Shown: positions 12,601 to 27,600 of the stretch, in pieces
Layout of the letters: every line of letters starts with the position of its first letter
Position numbering within the stretch: the first letter of the stretch is position 1
NCBI GenBank assembly: GCA_947623455.1
Contig: OX392542.1
Coordinates: 7,571,625-7,635,624, forward strand
DNA length: 64,000 nucleotides
Origin: Mimachlamys varia
Lineage: Eukaryota; Mollusca; Bivalvia; Pectinida; Pectinidae
Reading direction: 5' to 3'
Notes under the pieces: model-generated
The model's input: the letters and a program-made list of their open reading frames with translations, nothing else
Told to the model about the DNA's origin: nothing
The model's database searches: none
Program-made: the position numbers and the translations under genes

Positions 12601-15600
12601 CACAACTAACCCGGTGCGCGTTAATATTTTTGCTTTGTGTTTTCACTACGTATTGACTTAAAAGAAATGATAAACAGATCCAATTCAATACTATATGACT
12701 GGAGATTTTACAGACAAACTGATTAAGTTGAATGAAAGAAATCTTGTTTTGGTTATCTTAGAAAAGATCGACCTCACATTGAACCGATAGATAATAGGAA
12801 AATGGTGATTAATATAGCATTGTAAGACTTTTGATATGGGAATCCATAGAAAAAAATGGCATATCGATTAACACTGAACAAGTCATGTGGTAAGGGTAAG
12901 ACAGAGAAAAATAATATTTAACGTGATCTGTTGTTATACTATACTGGTGGTCAAATCGATACTCATGTTCCTGTATAAGTGATATTAATTAAAAAGGAAA
13001 AATTTGCCCCTTGTCTTCATGGTAATCATGCTTATGGAAAAGATGAGGCATACACATCAATGAAACGCGTATGAATAAATATTTTCAATCAACATTTTAC
13101 TTGCAGAAGTACGGAAGCCTATTGGTGCCACTGTTGAAAATATTTGATCTGGCGGCCGCCACTTAATTGATCTGGTGGCAGCCACTTAATTATCTGGCGG
13201 CATGATAAGTGACGGCGGCCAGATAATTAAGTGGCGGCCGCCAAATAGTTAAGTGGGGACAGTGGCACTAACAGGCTTCCGTACAGAAGTTACAGGATTA
13301 GATTAATTACTATTGGTTCGATTGGTCACCAAGTTCAATCTTCTCTACTTGAATTTGTACCCAACTACTAACCCCAAGTTAAACGAGTAGAAAAATGACG
13401 TACCACAAACACATGTACTGCACCTTTTAATTTAGCAATCCATACAGTATGCCCAAAAAATGTAATAAACTGTATCGTATAGCTGGTGCGTCCTTCTAGG
13501 CCTCCTCAGTTATGCTGGGACCAAAATTTGTGTATCGAAATTTTCTTAACTAATGAAGAAGCATTGAAGTTAATAGGATCAATAACGTTATATTCATTTT
13601 GATTAATATGGATTTTTTAAACTCTCCAGAAAGTAGCATTTATATATTTGGGACACATCTTTAATCGTTGATAGCTATATTTTATATTGTAGCAACTATT
13701 ATAGGAAACTGTTGTACAAGGCATACTATAGTACTGTTTATTTGTATGTAACGATCAGGTATCTAAGTGATAGGTGCACCCTTGACTAAATCTAATAGTA
13801 CGAGACATATATCTCGATGAACACGGTATATCGTTAATCAACATCCGCCGACCAGGCACCAGCCTTAACTATACAGTCGTGTGCTCGGTCGGCAAGGAGA
13901 GCTTGCGTTGTGCTATTAAAAGACAAAATCAGTTCCAGCTCAAATTGGAGGTACAAGTAGACAATAAACCCGATTGTTTGTCTCGCTATACGGAGTAACA
14001 GTACAATGTATGAAAACAAAATAAACGCAGTTGCATTCATCACATTTATGCTGCTATTCATGGCTATGAACGCAAAGCGATCATAGACATTTTGATGTTA
14101 TTTACGCTGTCTTGAAAAACATGGATAATATCGTCAGAAACCAACATTCAAGTGGTGTTATGTACAATATGTCGATTGTATTGATGATAATGAAACTTCG
14201 AAAAATAGCATATTATCAAATTACAAATAATTATCAATAATGATTATTTTTCGAACAGAATTTTTATCGTTATAAATATGAATGTCAGTTGACTTTTACA
14301 TACACATTTATCTTGGAGTGCCAGTATAGGCGCTAAACACCATTTTAATTAACTATACAAACATGGACTTCACTTATTTGTTAATATTTCATTAATTGTT
14401 TTTTAAAAAGGAGATTGATAACACCTTACAGTTGAAAATGTTGTTTATGTAAACAAAGCTGAACATCCAAAGCTTTGGCGATGTGAGGGTAGGACCGCAG
14501 TCTGGGAGTGGTGTCTAAATCAGATAGTAAACGTGACAATTCTTACGGGACTGTGTAAACCTAATGGGCGGGAACTAAATATTAAAAGTCGCCAAATGAT
14601 CCGTAACGTTTGGGCGGATTCGATTTACGATTCGTATCTAGAGTCGGAGGTGCGATGAGTCTACACACAGATTGCTATCAAACCCCGCTAATTGACACTG
14701 TCGCAGAATCCTGTTCGAGTTATGGGTACTATAGATATAGAAAATTTGTTTTGTGTATAAATGGATGGTTACTGCCGTGCATTATCCATCAGTATAAGAA
14801 TGTTCTTGATAGGACACAGTTTATCTATCATTTCATTAAGGGGCCTTTTATTGAGCACAATTACTGTAATGGGGATATAAACGAAGGATGTCCACAGACA
14901 ACACATTGTTCACGGTTTATCACAGCTAATTGTAACTAAGTTTTAACTAAAGTATACCAATGCACGCATTTCCAACCAAATACTCTGTTTAATTTTTATG
15001 AATTTAAATTTAACAATTTCTCAAGTAATAGTCTTATATCGGGAACACAGCCGCTGCTATATTTGACCCTGTTTTATTTCGAAGTTTCTTTCCCATGTTT
15101 TATTTTCACTTAATTTCCAAATGCATCCAAATTTTCGAACATAGTCACCTCCTGATTTTTTTCTATATTGGGGCTATAAAGTATTGGTTTCACAATTATT
15201 TTGTGATCTGCGAAATTAAGCCCCTTTGATAGATTTCACAAAATGTATTTTGATTTACGTACACACTGATGTATGGAATTTCCACTATTTTTGTTCCAAA
15301 TCTCCATCCATCTTTGACAATGATTTTGTCCCAAAGCTTCAAATGCCGTAATTAAGATAGTCTCATGATATTACTTGAATTAATGATTGAGAAGATAAAG
15401 GGCCTCATTGTAATGGTACAATATAGCTCACCTTAATGTGATGTCATCGATAGTGTTTAAGGTTGTAGCCATGTTTGAAAAGCCAATGATTAACCACTGA
15501 GACTACGATGACCTTCAGTTGAGATGATCACGAACAAAGCCTTGCGATAAGTGATTTTGAATCTTGAAATACATCTACAACATTTTCAATTTATACATTT

Positions 15601-18600
15601 AAGTCAATGTGAAAAAATATTAACAATCTTGGTAGTCATCAATTTATAAAATGTCATAATTATAGATATATTTCTTCAAATTATTTGATACCGATCGTAT
15701 TTATATATGTCTTTTGTTTACTATGACTTTTTGTATGTAAGACATCCAAGACACATATGCTGCATATTTTAGATTTCGTAATAGATACAATATGCCGCAA
15801 AAATGAATCAAACTGCAGCATGCAGTTGTTTCGTCCTCCTAGGACTCTTTTAAGTGACGCTAGAGCCAAAAGGTTGGAATCCAAAATTTCTTAACTAAAG
15901 TAGAAGCAGAAGGGTCAGGTGCGTAAAACCATTTTATTTTATGAATTCATAAGTAGAATTAAATTTGTTCAGTTTAAATCTTAAATCTTGTACTACGAAA
16001 ATTTGTATAGTATGTACCGTACCACTACTAAGTATCGTGACTACGTTCAGAGTACGCACATCTGTTAAATTTATTTTGTTCTTCATTTGGAAAAGGTCTG
16101 TTTTAGTAAACATCCGATTAGGGGATATTCAAGAAACGATGCTCTGTTGAAGTATTTATTTTTTTTATCATTTTGTGTAATCAATTTCGACGTCTGGGGT
16201 TTGCTAGTAGAGATAACGACTCATTTCGGGCTGGTGCTTTGGAAAAGAGTTACACAAGGGCAACAAGCCATCGATCACTTACGTGTTGTCATTACTGTGT
16301 TGTGTTTACAAATCTGGTCTCGAAAGGTTCACTGCCAACCAGAGGTTAAGCGAATATACAGCCTAATTATTAAATCATATTAAAGCTACTTAAAACATGT
16401 AATATTTTAAAGTAATTTGTCCGGTACAACCGTACTTTGTTCGAATGCGTTTCAAGTGTGTGAGTGATCTGATTCAGATAGATAGGCCAGAAGCTAACTT
16501 TCAAATGCTAGCGAAAACAGATGTAATATGTAAGAAATTGATGTTATTTATTACCGATAGCCTCTTTTCGACTACGCGCCATCCATCTCCTCGCCTGGTG
16601 TATCATCTCGTCACTTTCCAACGCAATCGTATTGATCGTGTTTCACCCAATATTGGAAATTACCTTGAGCCAAACATTTAGAAAAAAAAAACGAAAATGC
16701 AATAAATCTCTTTTTTTTATATATTAGATTGCCATAAGACCAAATTATTTAAATTCGTATATGGTTTACCTTCACTACTGCACGTTGCAACGTACTATGT
16801 GTGAGGTAATCATAAGCCGATCAAATAAATGGTATTCAGACAGGTTCACAACGAGACTTCATACCAATCATTATCACATTCGATTTATTACTTCCGGGTT
16901 TTTTGCGGGCGATCGATTACTTCCGGCGGAAATGAAAATCAACACCTTGAATTAGTCTGTGAACTGTAAATAAACTGATAATATCTACGACAGAGAAACA
17001 GTACGCACACCAGTGTTTCGATTTCTTATACAATAGAACCAATGTTTTGGTTTAATTACCTTAAATCAAGTTGTAAAACCAAACGACTTACTGATTAGAG
17101 GTGGAAATGAATTTCTGTGAAGTCATACCGCCACGCTGCCCACTATTGGTGGGGTTCAAGTTATCGTTTCCTTGTGCCTTTGTCATGAGCTCGGTTACCT
17201 AGTGTTTATTTTAATTTGATGTAGTATTCATGTATGTCAATGTTACCTCTTAAATTTAGGCTATACTTGCGCAAATACTACAACAATATATCAACTTAAC
17301 AATATACATTATAAGTCAAACAAGTCTTAGCTAGCTGAACAAAACTATACTTACAATATTTGTTAATTTTCTCCATAAGTATCAAAATAAATTAGAGAAT
17401 ACCGAAGCGTTAACAAAAGCGTAATCCGAACTCAAAATCGATTAAACCAGGGGCTTTGACCCTCTCACAAAAACTTAATAGAAGCATAATTATGTACATT
17501 TAATTTGCAATGTCTGCAACAACTTATTGCATATCATCTGCAATGTATTTAGCCTAAATATTTTATATATATGTGAAATGTAACCAATGCTTTCACGTGA
17601 CTATTGTGATTAATTTGATTAACATTGAATTCATTATTCCATTCCATACATTGCTTCTCTTGACCGAGAAACCTCTTCGTCACTGTTGTTTGTATTTTAA
17701 AAGGCTAAACGCACAAGGCCGTAAACATGTATTGCCTTGAGATGTATTCTACCTAGGTGAGACTTGTTGCTGCTATATTATTTCAATTGATGTTTGCCAA
17801 GGGTCTGTTAATGGTCCACTGTTTTTCTTATATCGATACTTGTTATTTTCCCGCGGGGGTATCAAATTTGACTCCGATCTCTCGACAATGTTCGTACATA
17901 TTAAAACTGGGCATGTCTTTCTATATTGCAATGTTTTTGTGTTAATATTTCTGTAATCATGGCAATAAATAACTAGAAATTCTACATCATTTGTCTGGTC
18001 TATAACTTGAAAACCATGATCTCGACAAAATCTTGTATACATAGCCATTAAGTGCCTCTGTCGTCCCCTTTTTCTTGCTATTTATCTTTATATTAGGGAA
18101 ATAATTAATTAGACATACAAAAACGCTTTTCAGGGCTACGTGGAATAATGTCACGATCTGCGGCGCCGTGTTTTGTTTTTGAAACATCGCAATCAGCGAC
18201 ACTATTTAAGGATTAACCTTTGATTTTGTTTAGTTTATTAGATCATAAATCCAATGGAGCACGTGGTAAATTGCGTAAACGCGAAGCGTTTACGTTAAAT
18301 TTACCGATGTAACAGCATGAAGTTTGCATAAGCCGTAGATAGCTCCGCCCATTTCAGTTGTAAATGACGTCATACAATTGTGATTCGAACGGGATAATTT
18401 GCATAGCTCCGCCCACATGTATTGTTGTCGACGTCATAGAAATTTTGCACGTTCTCAAATATATTTATTGGAAAATAACTCTAGTTTGCAGTACAATGGT
18501 TATCGAGTGAATATCAGTGTAGACTGTAAATATAGTAGTATGATACAATCCTGATAACGAGTCATATGTCTATCTTTGATACCTTCGAAAAGATTAGTAT

Positions 18601-21600
18601 TTGAACTGATGAAAAGGGGCGACAAGCTATTTTTAATGGTCTCTGTCTCAATGGCGTAAATCTTTCCATTGTTCATATCATCGATTTTGAGTTTAGATTT
18701 TGGTTTTGAAGACGCTTCGGTATTTTCTGATTTTTTTCCTAAGCGTCCAGTCCTATGTCTTTTTATATAATAAAGTTTTCCGTTGCAATATCTAGTATTG
18801 GCTTTCTTGTATGATAAATAAAGAAGTATCTACAGATGATATGACTACCTGCGTGCCGGATTGCTAAAATGACAAAACTTGCACCTGGTAGCATATTTTA
18901 CCGAATTATCATGATTGTGTAAGCCGTGTAGTACAGGTCCCATATCAAAAGTATGTTATGATTACAACGCGACAGAATGTCCTGAATGTCACAGTCATTT
19001 AGTTGAAGGATACTACATGACATAATTAATTCTGCGCGTTGTTAGCTAGCTTAGCTTGCGTTTTCTCGATCATCTTGATTGTTCCCACGTCATTAAACAT
19101 ACAGCAGTTCTGCTTTCTTGAAAAAACACCAGACGCCCAACACCCCATTATTAAATTCATTTGCTTGTTTTTCACACTCTAAACGTCTCGTCCAGCTGAT
19201 CAAAATGAGAAAAGGATTTGAAACTCTATTGAAAATACACCCAATGACATGGTCACTAAAGTTAAGTTAGCACTGTAATATATTCTGGATCTGAGTAAGT
19301 CATTGTTCTACTCTGATAGGCATTCTTGTTAACTTGGCAAATCACTTTGTAATGTTACGATTGGCACCCCTGCCCTGCCTCAGGCCGGGATGTCACGCCA
19401 GTCCCATTGTAGACGTCTGGGGGACAATCACCCATCTAAAACACGAATCACTACAACTGATAGAATGTCACTTCGTGTCTCGATCGTTGTATTTTTAGAA
19501 TATTAATTTTGGTCCAATTCACTATGGAACGTTGTGCCTCTGGCTATTGGCTCTGCACTGTATTATTTACAGTTACAAGTTTTAGTTACATCAAGTAAAC
19601 GCGATATTTCGTTGGTAATTTGATATTCTTTTTCTCATATTTATAAATGTTTATACACTGTATATATGTATTTTTATTAGAAATATCAATCATTCTGTCA
19701 AGTTTTCATTATAAACATTTGATGCAGCTTAGACATTTATGTACCGTATCATAAAATCATAAAAACAACAGAAAGCTTATCATATTTCACGTACGTTGCT
19801 ATGGTTTCCATTTGTAAAAACTACAAAAAGTACCAAGTAGTTTATAAACCTTTGGTCAATATTATGACGTAGGTTTTCTGCAAATACAAACAAATGCTTA
19901 GCAAACATAGATTGGCCGGAATAAATCCAAAAATCAACATCAAAAAGGTTCTTCGCCCAAAACTTATCATTCAATTTCAAATTGCTCTGCACTCCTAAAT
20001 ATGAATGGGAACGATGGTCGTAGTGGTTGCCTGATTGTAATATCCTGGCCAATCGGCCAAATGTACTTTCTGTGTGTAGATAGAGCCGTGCCCTGATCAT
20101 TCTTATACATACTCTTGTTTTGTTTTAATTTTCACCATTCTATTTAAAGGTGACGATGAGCTATTAACCGACCTGAAATGACACAAAGTAAAAATACAAT
20201 GTCCTATTTTACCGAACAAGTGCTACCTCTTTCATTATATTTTTACCTGATTTAGGCGTTTCTAATCAAGTCACTAATTGAGTCATATATAATTAAGGTA
20301 GAAATCTGTTCATTTATGTTGTCTTCAAAGCAACAAATTAACAATAGAAGAGTTTCATTGAATTAGAACACTTGCAGCAAAGACTTGGAACCAATTAAGT
20401 ACAATTGAACAGTTTTGCTGTGTATTGCCTGAGGATCTTGTTGTTTAAACGTCAGATGAATGGAAACGAAAATAAAGACAATTTCCTTGGCAATCCTACT
20501 TCAGTGTAAAAACAAAAATAGACTCTACATTTTTAAAATTCTCTTATTTACAATAATACTGCTCTCTTTTACAAATTTCCTTCAGAAAGTGTCTGCTACG
20601 AACCTCTTTTAAACTGTCATCTCTTCTTTCAGCAAGCACTTAGAGTAAGGCATCTATATGCTTTTGATTTCATTATTTACAATTCCAGCTGGAAATGTTT
20701 TAGATAACGCTGTTACCTAATTTGCTAAGTTGTTCCTTGTTGTTGTATGTGTTACATCAGGCGCCACCTGACCTTGGTAGGATCAGTCAAATGACCTTGA
20801 TTGATAAAAAATGGAAACATTACTCAAGATTTTAGCGTAAACGAGAAAAAAATCATTCATATTTTATAAATTGAAGGTTTTTTGTGGATGCTTTAATGGT
20901 ATTGTCAATATCTTTTTTATCTTAAAGGTATGATCATGATGTTTCACTGTTTCTTATCATTAGTTCGTTATTGGGAGAAAATCGGAGAATGCCATAACGT
21001 CAACAAAACGATCACCCAAACCTAAAATCGATTAAACTAAGGGCAACATATAAACAATAAATAGCAATAGTTCACACGGATATCTTTTGAACCGTACAAG
21101 AAAATACGACCAAATGTCCCGGGAGAATTAGCTGTAACTGCTTCATCGACGACAACCGTCATAATTATAAATCTAGTTCATTTCTAGGTAAAAGTCTAGT
21201 CCTCAATGTGAGAACTGAGGCATCATTAATATTTACAGCAAGTAGGCGTACATATGAGCCTAGTAAAAAAGTCCATCTTTTTGAGATTGCTTATTAGTGT
21301 CTTTACTTGTTGTGATTTACATGTAAATGTTCTTTGCTCCTATTTTGCCTCTCTAGTTTAATCGATTTTGAATTCGGATTATGATTTTGTTGACGCTTTG
21401 GTATTCTCTGATTTGTTTTTCATATCAAACAGGATTACACAATATTTCTTTCTCAATTATATCAAGTAATATTTCCTGGTAAGATCCGTGTCGGTTCATA
21501 TGACTATATCCAAAGAGTATGAATACGAACGTGAGAGGAAGACTAACAAACAATGCATTTCACGCCGAATTCTCGTTTTGACGAGACATCATAGACAACA

Positions 21601-24600
21601 TCCTGGCTTTAATTAACGTATTGCACACATGTATCGCTTTTTGGATAATTTTGAATAAGATTATACTGATGTTGATTATAATGACGTTTGAAACTCAACA
21701 TTAAGTAGGCAACACAAATTTGTATTTAGTTGGCAAAGCTAAAGACGCTTTATCTTCCGGAACACGTGGTCATCTTTTCTTTAATTGTTTCACGGGTCTC
21801 CATGTTAATCTTTTTCTGGTTCACATTAATCGATTGTTCTCTAATTTATGTATTGTTTTAACAGAAGATGACATGGACAAATGGTATTATTTCACTCATG
21901 TTTGTTGTTTTCTTTGCAGGCTGTGTCATTAGACAGACAAAAAAGAGCGCCGGTGAGTACTTTAAATCATCTATGTACACTATAGATTGTAGAATTTTAG
22001 CTTTATTAATTTTGTTGTAAAAGATAGATTGACACGGCGTACACACTTGCACCTTAGGTCAATTACTTTCTCCTACGATTCTGGTACTAATGCGACGACA
22101 TAACTCTGCCTGGGGAAGAGCCGTGGTTGCTTATCTAATGTAAACATTTTAATAATGTACTTTAATTTTATGTACAAATCTTCACGTAGTGTTTTGTTCA
22201 GACAAGTTTGTGTCATTTTACTTACGTTTTATCAAACACAATAAACCAGAATCTTACTTTCAGTGATGATGTTTGTAGAATAAAGAGTATTGTACTTGAA
22301 ACAGCGTTTGCATGTTTAGCACAGATCGCATGCGGATTCATTGAAGACGCACTGGAAGAATAGTTAGTTTCGACACATTTTCGCATGTTTGCACCAAACC
22401 TTGTTTTAAGCATCCTGTGCGCAATTAGTATACTCAGCGAAATCTGCTGAAGACAAGGTGTCGCAGTACTTTTAGAATAACGTTATACAGTTTTGAGCTG
22501 CTTTATTGCTTTAGGGGAGGCAGCATCCCAGATTAGGCCGACGGTCACAAGAGGTATGTATAATGTTGTTCGCGTTTGTGCGCATGCGTGCGGATATCTG
22601 AATATCTCTACGTCTCTCTACTGTCAATTCTAACTTGTCCATGAATATATGACATTTACTAACAAAGTGTATCTGTACTAACGACATTGTATCACCATTG
22701 TTTCAGTGATTCAAACTAAAACCATCTCAGTCTTAGTTCAGCTCTCTACGTAATATAATGCTATAACATCTGATTTACTGTGAAAGTAGAAATCTCGTGA
22801 TTTATTCAACTCTATAGTACATCGAAAAGTTCTTGCTTGTGATATTATGGTGCATTTAAGTTTAGTGTTGGCATTTCGTTCCTATTCAAATTTAAAAAAA
22901 AATAGTTCATTCGATCACTTACTTTCTGCTTTGACAGTGAAATCCTGGTATATGTACCATGCCGAAAAGAAAACAGTACCGATATACATAAACTCAAAGT
23001 ACAGAAGTGCTATTTTCTTGTAGTAAGAAATAATTTTATAATGTTCCAAGTCAAATCGTATAAGAATCATATATATTAAATAGAAAAATATATGGTGAAA
23101 CTGAGTTATGATTTTGTAAGATTGCAGCTCCTGTCAGAACAGATATATGGAATTTTTATTTTATAAAACTCAGTTATTAGAAATACAGAGACGGCGATGG
23201 CAGCACCCACGATTGGGCCGTAAGCGGTCTTCAGAAGAATCAGAACTCTGGGTATAATCATGACGTCACTCCATGCTTGCATTACTCTGCTTTTTATCAA
23301 TTTCTCCTGCTTTTCCCGATGACGGTGGAAAAGGAAATCCAATGTCATCAGAATATCACGAGTGATTGAACTCAATATAATTGTAATAAGTTATATCCAC
23401 CCAAGCGCAAAATGAACGTTCTTTTCAATACGGTTAGATCGATAACAGCTACAGCGCTAGATTCCCATTTTTATGAATGATACATTTCTATCATATTAAC
23501 AAATTAATGCATTTCTCAGGTCTCCCAAGTTTCGTTATGATGTTACTCTCATTTATCGCCAATACACCGCCCTTTATACTATCAAATATTATCTATGCTT
23601 ATATCATTTTTCTTGTACGTACTCATGTATTTCAGCCATAAACTACTGCGCATGCGAACTATTGAATTGTATATAACATGTCTTAAAATGATTATCATCT
23701 TTCATGTGATAATAAAATTCTGCAAAATGCCCGTCGTCATTTTTATGTATATATATAAACCCACTGCTGTACATGATTATCTGCTCTTCTTTACTATAAT
23801 ATGATATATATATGCGTTCTTTTGTCTAATTTAAAACGTATTACCCCAGCTTCATCCTATTATGATTAACTATTGCCTCGTAATCCATCCTCAAATTCCA
23901 CTAAATATATAACAAAAAGAGAACATTCTATGACACCTTCCCGAAATTCCGTTCTCATCTGTCCTACAAGTATGCATGTATGATATACTAAACAACATAT
24001 ATCTCTAATCAAAATATCAATCTATTCTCACCCATCGCTTTTTTAACATGCATGACGCAATTGTCATTATCACAATCCTAACACTAATAAAAGTAATTTG
24101 AACTCTTCTTAGATATCAAAACAACTCCGAAAGTACAGCTTTCGAAGGTGTTGCAATCTCATTTAAAACGCTGTGTTGATGCTATTTTTCAGACCTACTG
24201 TAAACGTGAATTGAGTTTTTTTTAATAATTGAGAGTGCTTTGATATACATCCAGCAGCCCGATTTGACAGGTAAACGTTGGCTAACTAGGAAAGGCAACT
24301 GACGAATCTTACCACAGTGTGTAATAACATTCCTGAACAGGTGGCAATAATGGATAATTCAACTGTCAATTAGCTTTTAAAATAAAACACATACTAGGAA
24401 ATGAGTAAAGCGCTCTATGCAATTGCAATTTAGTCGCATTTTGCGTCTACGTAAAGTATATTGTACTTATATCAATGTGAAAGTAAAGTCAAATGCAACA
24501 TGAATAGGTGTGATACGTTCTTGTAAAGAAGGAAAACACATTTTATTTATTATTATTATTAGTTTTATGGCGTTCACTGCTAATGTTTCAAGTCTTGTCA

Positions 24601-27600
24601 AGACAAAAATGACATTGGTCTTGTATTATGATCTTACAATGTATACAGAGCCTTGCATTACTCCCCATTGCCAAAGTGTAAATGACCTGACTCAATTACA
24701 TGTGTACGTATTGTAGTAACTATGGCTGATTAAATTGAAATACATGGATGGAAATTGTTACAATGAAAAATTCCAATATATTTTCTTGGATTTGAAAAGT
24801 ACGGAGAAGAACAAAAAAATCCATATAGTTCTTGGCACATAATTATATTGTTATTAAAGGAGGTTGTTTTTAGTGATTTCTTTTTTACTTTTATTTTGTG
24901 AGAAAATCAAGTCAAAGAAAATATATATATTTTTGTTATAATCTGTTAGGCTTGACGTCACGGTAGACGATATTGTCACAGCAGTTGTTAACGTTGTATT
25001 CATTGTTGCGTTTGGCGCCGTTTGCAGCAGACAAATGATAGCGTGGGCGGTCCGGAAGCCGTCGACATTGACCCCGCGCTGAAGGAGCAGTACGTTAACC
25101 TCTTTGTAGATCTTTTATCGTCTGCCATACAGGCGAACCCGGAACGTTACCAGGTTTGTAACAAACAGGGACGTCATCCTCTATCTCTCTGTTGCTTCTG
25201 GTTACCACCTCTTCTGTAGATTTTGTAAAAGTTTTGTAAACTTTCTACCATTTCTTCGGCTTGGCTAAACATAACTAGCCATCAATTTTCTGCTGGTTCC
25301 TGTCTTCATTTCACTGGTAACATCGTATGGTATCAACATGTAGATCTCCCGAATTTAACTTGAAGTCGGCCATTTGTTTCCTTGTGGTAGTTTAGAGGTA
25401 ACCCACACACCTTTAAACGTAGTTTCTTAGACACGCAAAGTATTTCTTTCACTTTGGGCATTGTTTGTCACAAACAACTTTCCGTACATTCCTTCCCTAC
25501 GAGTTGTGTCTTTGGCTCATCTGATCAGGTTCTTCTATTGGAGAGTGTAGACCTTTTGCATTTCCTGCCGCATCTACGAATTAGGCGATACATGAGGACC
25601 GCCAAATCGAGGTTTTCTTATTTTTCTCTCTTACAGGACGTTGGAGATATAGAAAACATATTTTCTAGAATTCGGACCTCTTTTTCTTGTCCTTTCTGCT
25701 TATACATCTTTCTTCCTGTTAATTTAGCTATTGCGTGAACAAATGAAAGCAGACTATCTTTTGCCCTTCTCCCATAGACTTTAGCGTTACACTCTAGACA
25801 CAGTTTGCGATTAGATAAAAAAACGCTCGTAATTAATCGTATGTAACAGTAGCATATACGTGAGTCACGAATTCCTCTTTTTGATCCATTATCTGGAACT
25901 GATGCTTATTTTAAATGCATGAATAACATCAGCATCACCAAGCTAATGATTGACAAACCATTATTGTTTGAGGTACCTTATTCTTTCTTAGCAGTAAGTA
26001 TATTATCATTCTTCAGAAAAAAAAGGAAGGACCTTTTATTTACCTATAGCCCTGTCAATTTACAATTATTAAACTTTCTGTCTTTTCTTCTGTTTTCAAC
26101 AGCATTATAAGAACGCATGGAACTTCATATGTGTTAAATACCATCATCAGCTGACAATCTACTGTTACACTCATATCATTTGATAAATATGTGAATGCAG
26201 TTATTTCGATTGTCATTCACATAGTGAAGTCATATAAGTTTAAATGTAGACATCCCGGAAATATTGACTGGATTTTGCATGGACCAGTTTAATGCTTTTA
26301 GTTGCAGAGATAATATCTGAAATCGTATCACTTTTATCAAATCACGCCATAATATGTTTACATCATGATGCTATGTTTGCACTACGTAACCTATACCAAG
26401 CGCTGGCGTCCTCTCCGTTATATTTAAAATGCAATATCAAGACGATACAGATGATTGACACAAAAGAAACTAAACGCTTATGTTCCAATACAAATATATT
26501 CTTCAAAAAAGGTGTGTTTTGTGCATGGACATTAGGTTCTAGGCAATGGCATTCATGCTATTCTTAAATAAACTATTATATGTAATCATTAATGTAACTT
26601 AGAAGCGAAACAGGGATTTTAGAATTTCAAAATGCCTGCATTATATCATTACATTGCAAAGATTTATGTTTTACCTAATCTCACAAGCTATATCTTTGGT
26701 GAACAAATTATACAACTATTACTTGCAGAATTGTTTCAGTGCTCCGACCACGAGTAGTCCATTCGATATCCGATACTCTTGTTTTCAGATGGAGCATAAC
26801 AGTTCTCAATGAATAATCCAATTCAAATTTCGGAACGTTATGTTTTTATTTTTAAGACTTATTCTATTCAATTTTATATTACAACGTGTTTCCTATTGTG
26901 CATTGGTAAGATTATTTTTGTGATTACATACATATTCTGGTAGGGTATGCATTTCATGGTTATGTGTATATGCCATCAATTATCATTATTATTTGGTTGT
27001 TTTGATTTTAATTTTCTACTTAAAAGCCCAAACAGGGGAACCATACCAGTAGATTAGTGAATTTGATGATAATATATTCAAATATGTTTAATAAAAAGCT
27101 CATTATATTTTTGTTATGGTACTAAATATAAAGAACTCCAGATTCATAAGTATACTTACACTTGCTTCTGCAAGCACTCCAAACAAAGAATATATATTTA
27201 TAAATTAATTATTTATTTTTTCTTGTTATGTTTCTGCACCTTATATAAAGTATCAGTTCATTTTGTTTCAGACTGGTGTTTGTTGAGAAGTAACATTGTT
27301 TTCGTTCTGTTTTTGTAGAACTTTTTAGCATACCCAAGAGGTGGTAGATCAAGTGTGAGTAGACTTTATGTTTTGTTTCAGAAATTATTTTTATTACGAC
27401 ACAAATGTAGGATATCGTAAAAATCACGAGGTTAACGTTATTTTTGTTTTTCCCATTTTTGAGAAATGAAAACAATATTCGTTTTACAACAGTTAAGTCT
27501 TGTGAGGAACTTATTATTTCGGTCGAGCCAATTCTACAAGAAACAGATATGTAATTAAAATACATTACAGCAAAGGGTGACGGTATTATTATCTATTTTA

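Larger units (their letters stand above)
3616..21919 (+). other. Intron 1 (about 18.3 kb)
   Basis: Begins GTACGT and ends in a strong polypyrimidine tract and TTTGCAG. It contains the 21-bp tandem array (5.1-6.25 kb), a G homopolymer (11.58 kb), an inverted-repeat element (13.1 kb), copies of two dispersed repeat families (13.4, 15.7, 17.4, 18.7, 21.0, 21.35, 21.72 kb) and the GC-box/CRE doublet (18.3 kb). The rest is AT-rich with no recognised coding sequence. I saw no further PR-G-R peptide exon, but a very short exon could be missed. Confidence 0.75.

Noticed and set aside
13314..13324. GGTTCGATTGG as a tRNA B box
   Set aside because: No A box at proper distance and no cloverleaf could be drawn; no tRNA was found elsewhere in the window.
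18274..18294. Helitron 3' terminal hairpin
   Set aside because: The hairpin is perfect, but no CTRR end follows at the expected short distance on either strand.
23106..23375. Minus-strand frame with a hydrophobic stretch (AYGPIVGAAIAVSVFLI)
   Set aside because: Composition is somewhat gene-like, but no family, no good start (the frame opens on TTG) and no exon partners were found; it lies inside intron 3.
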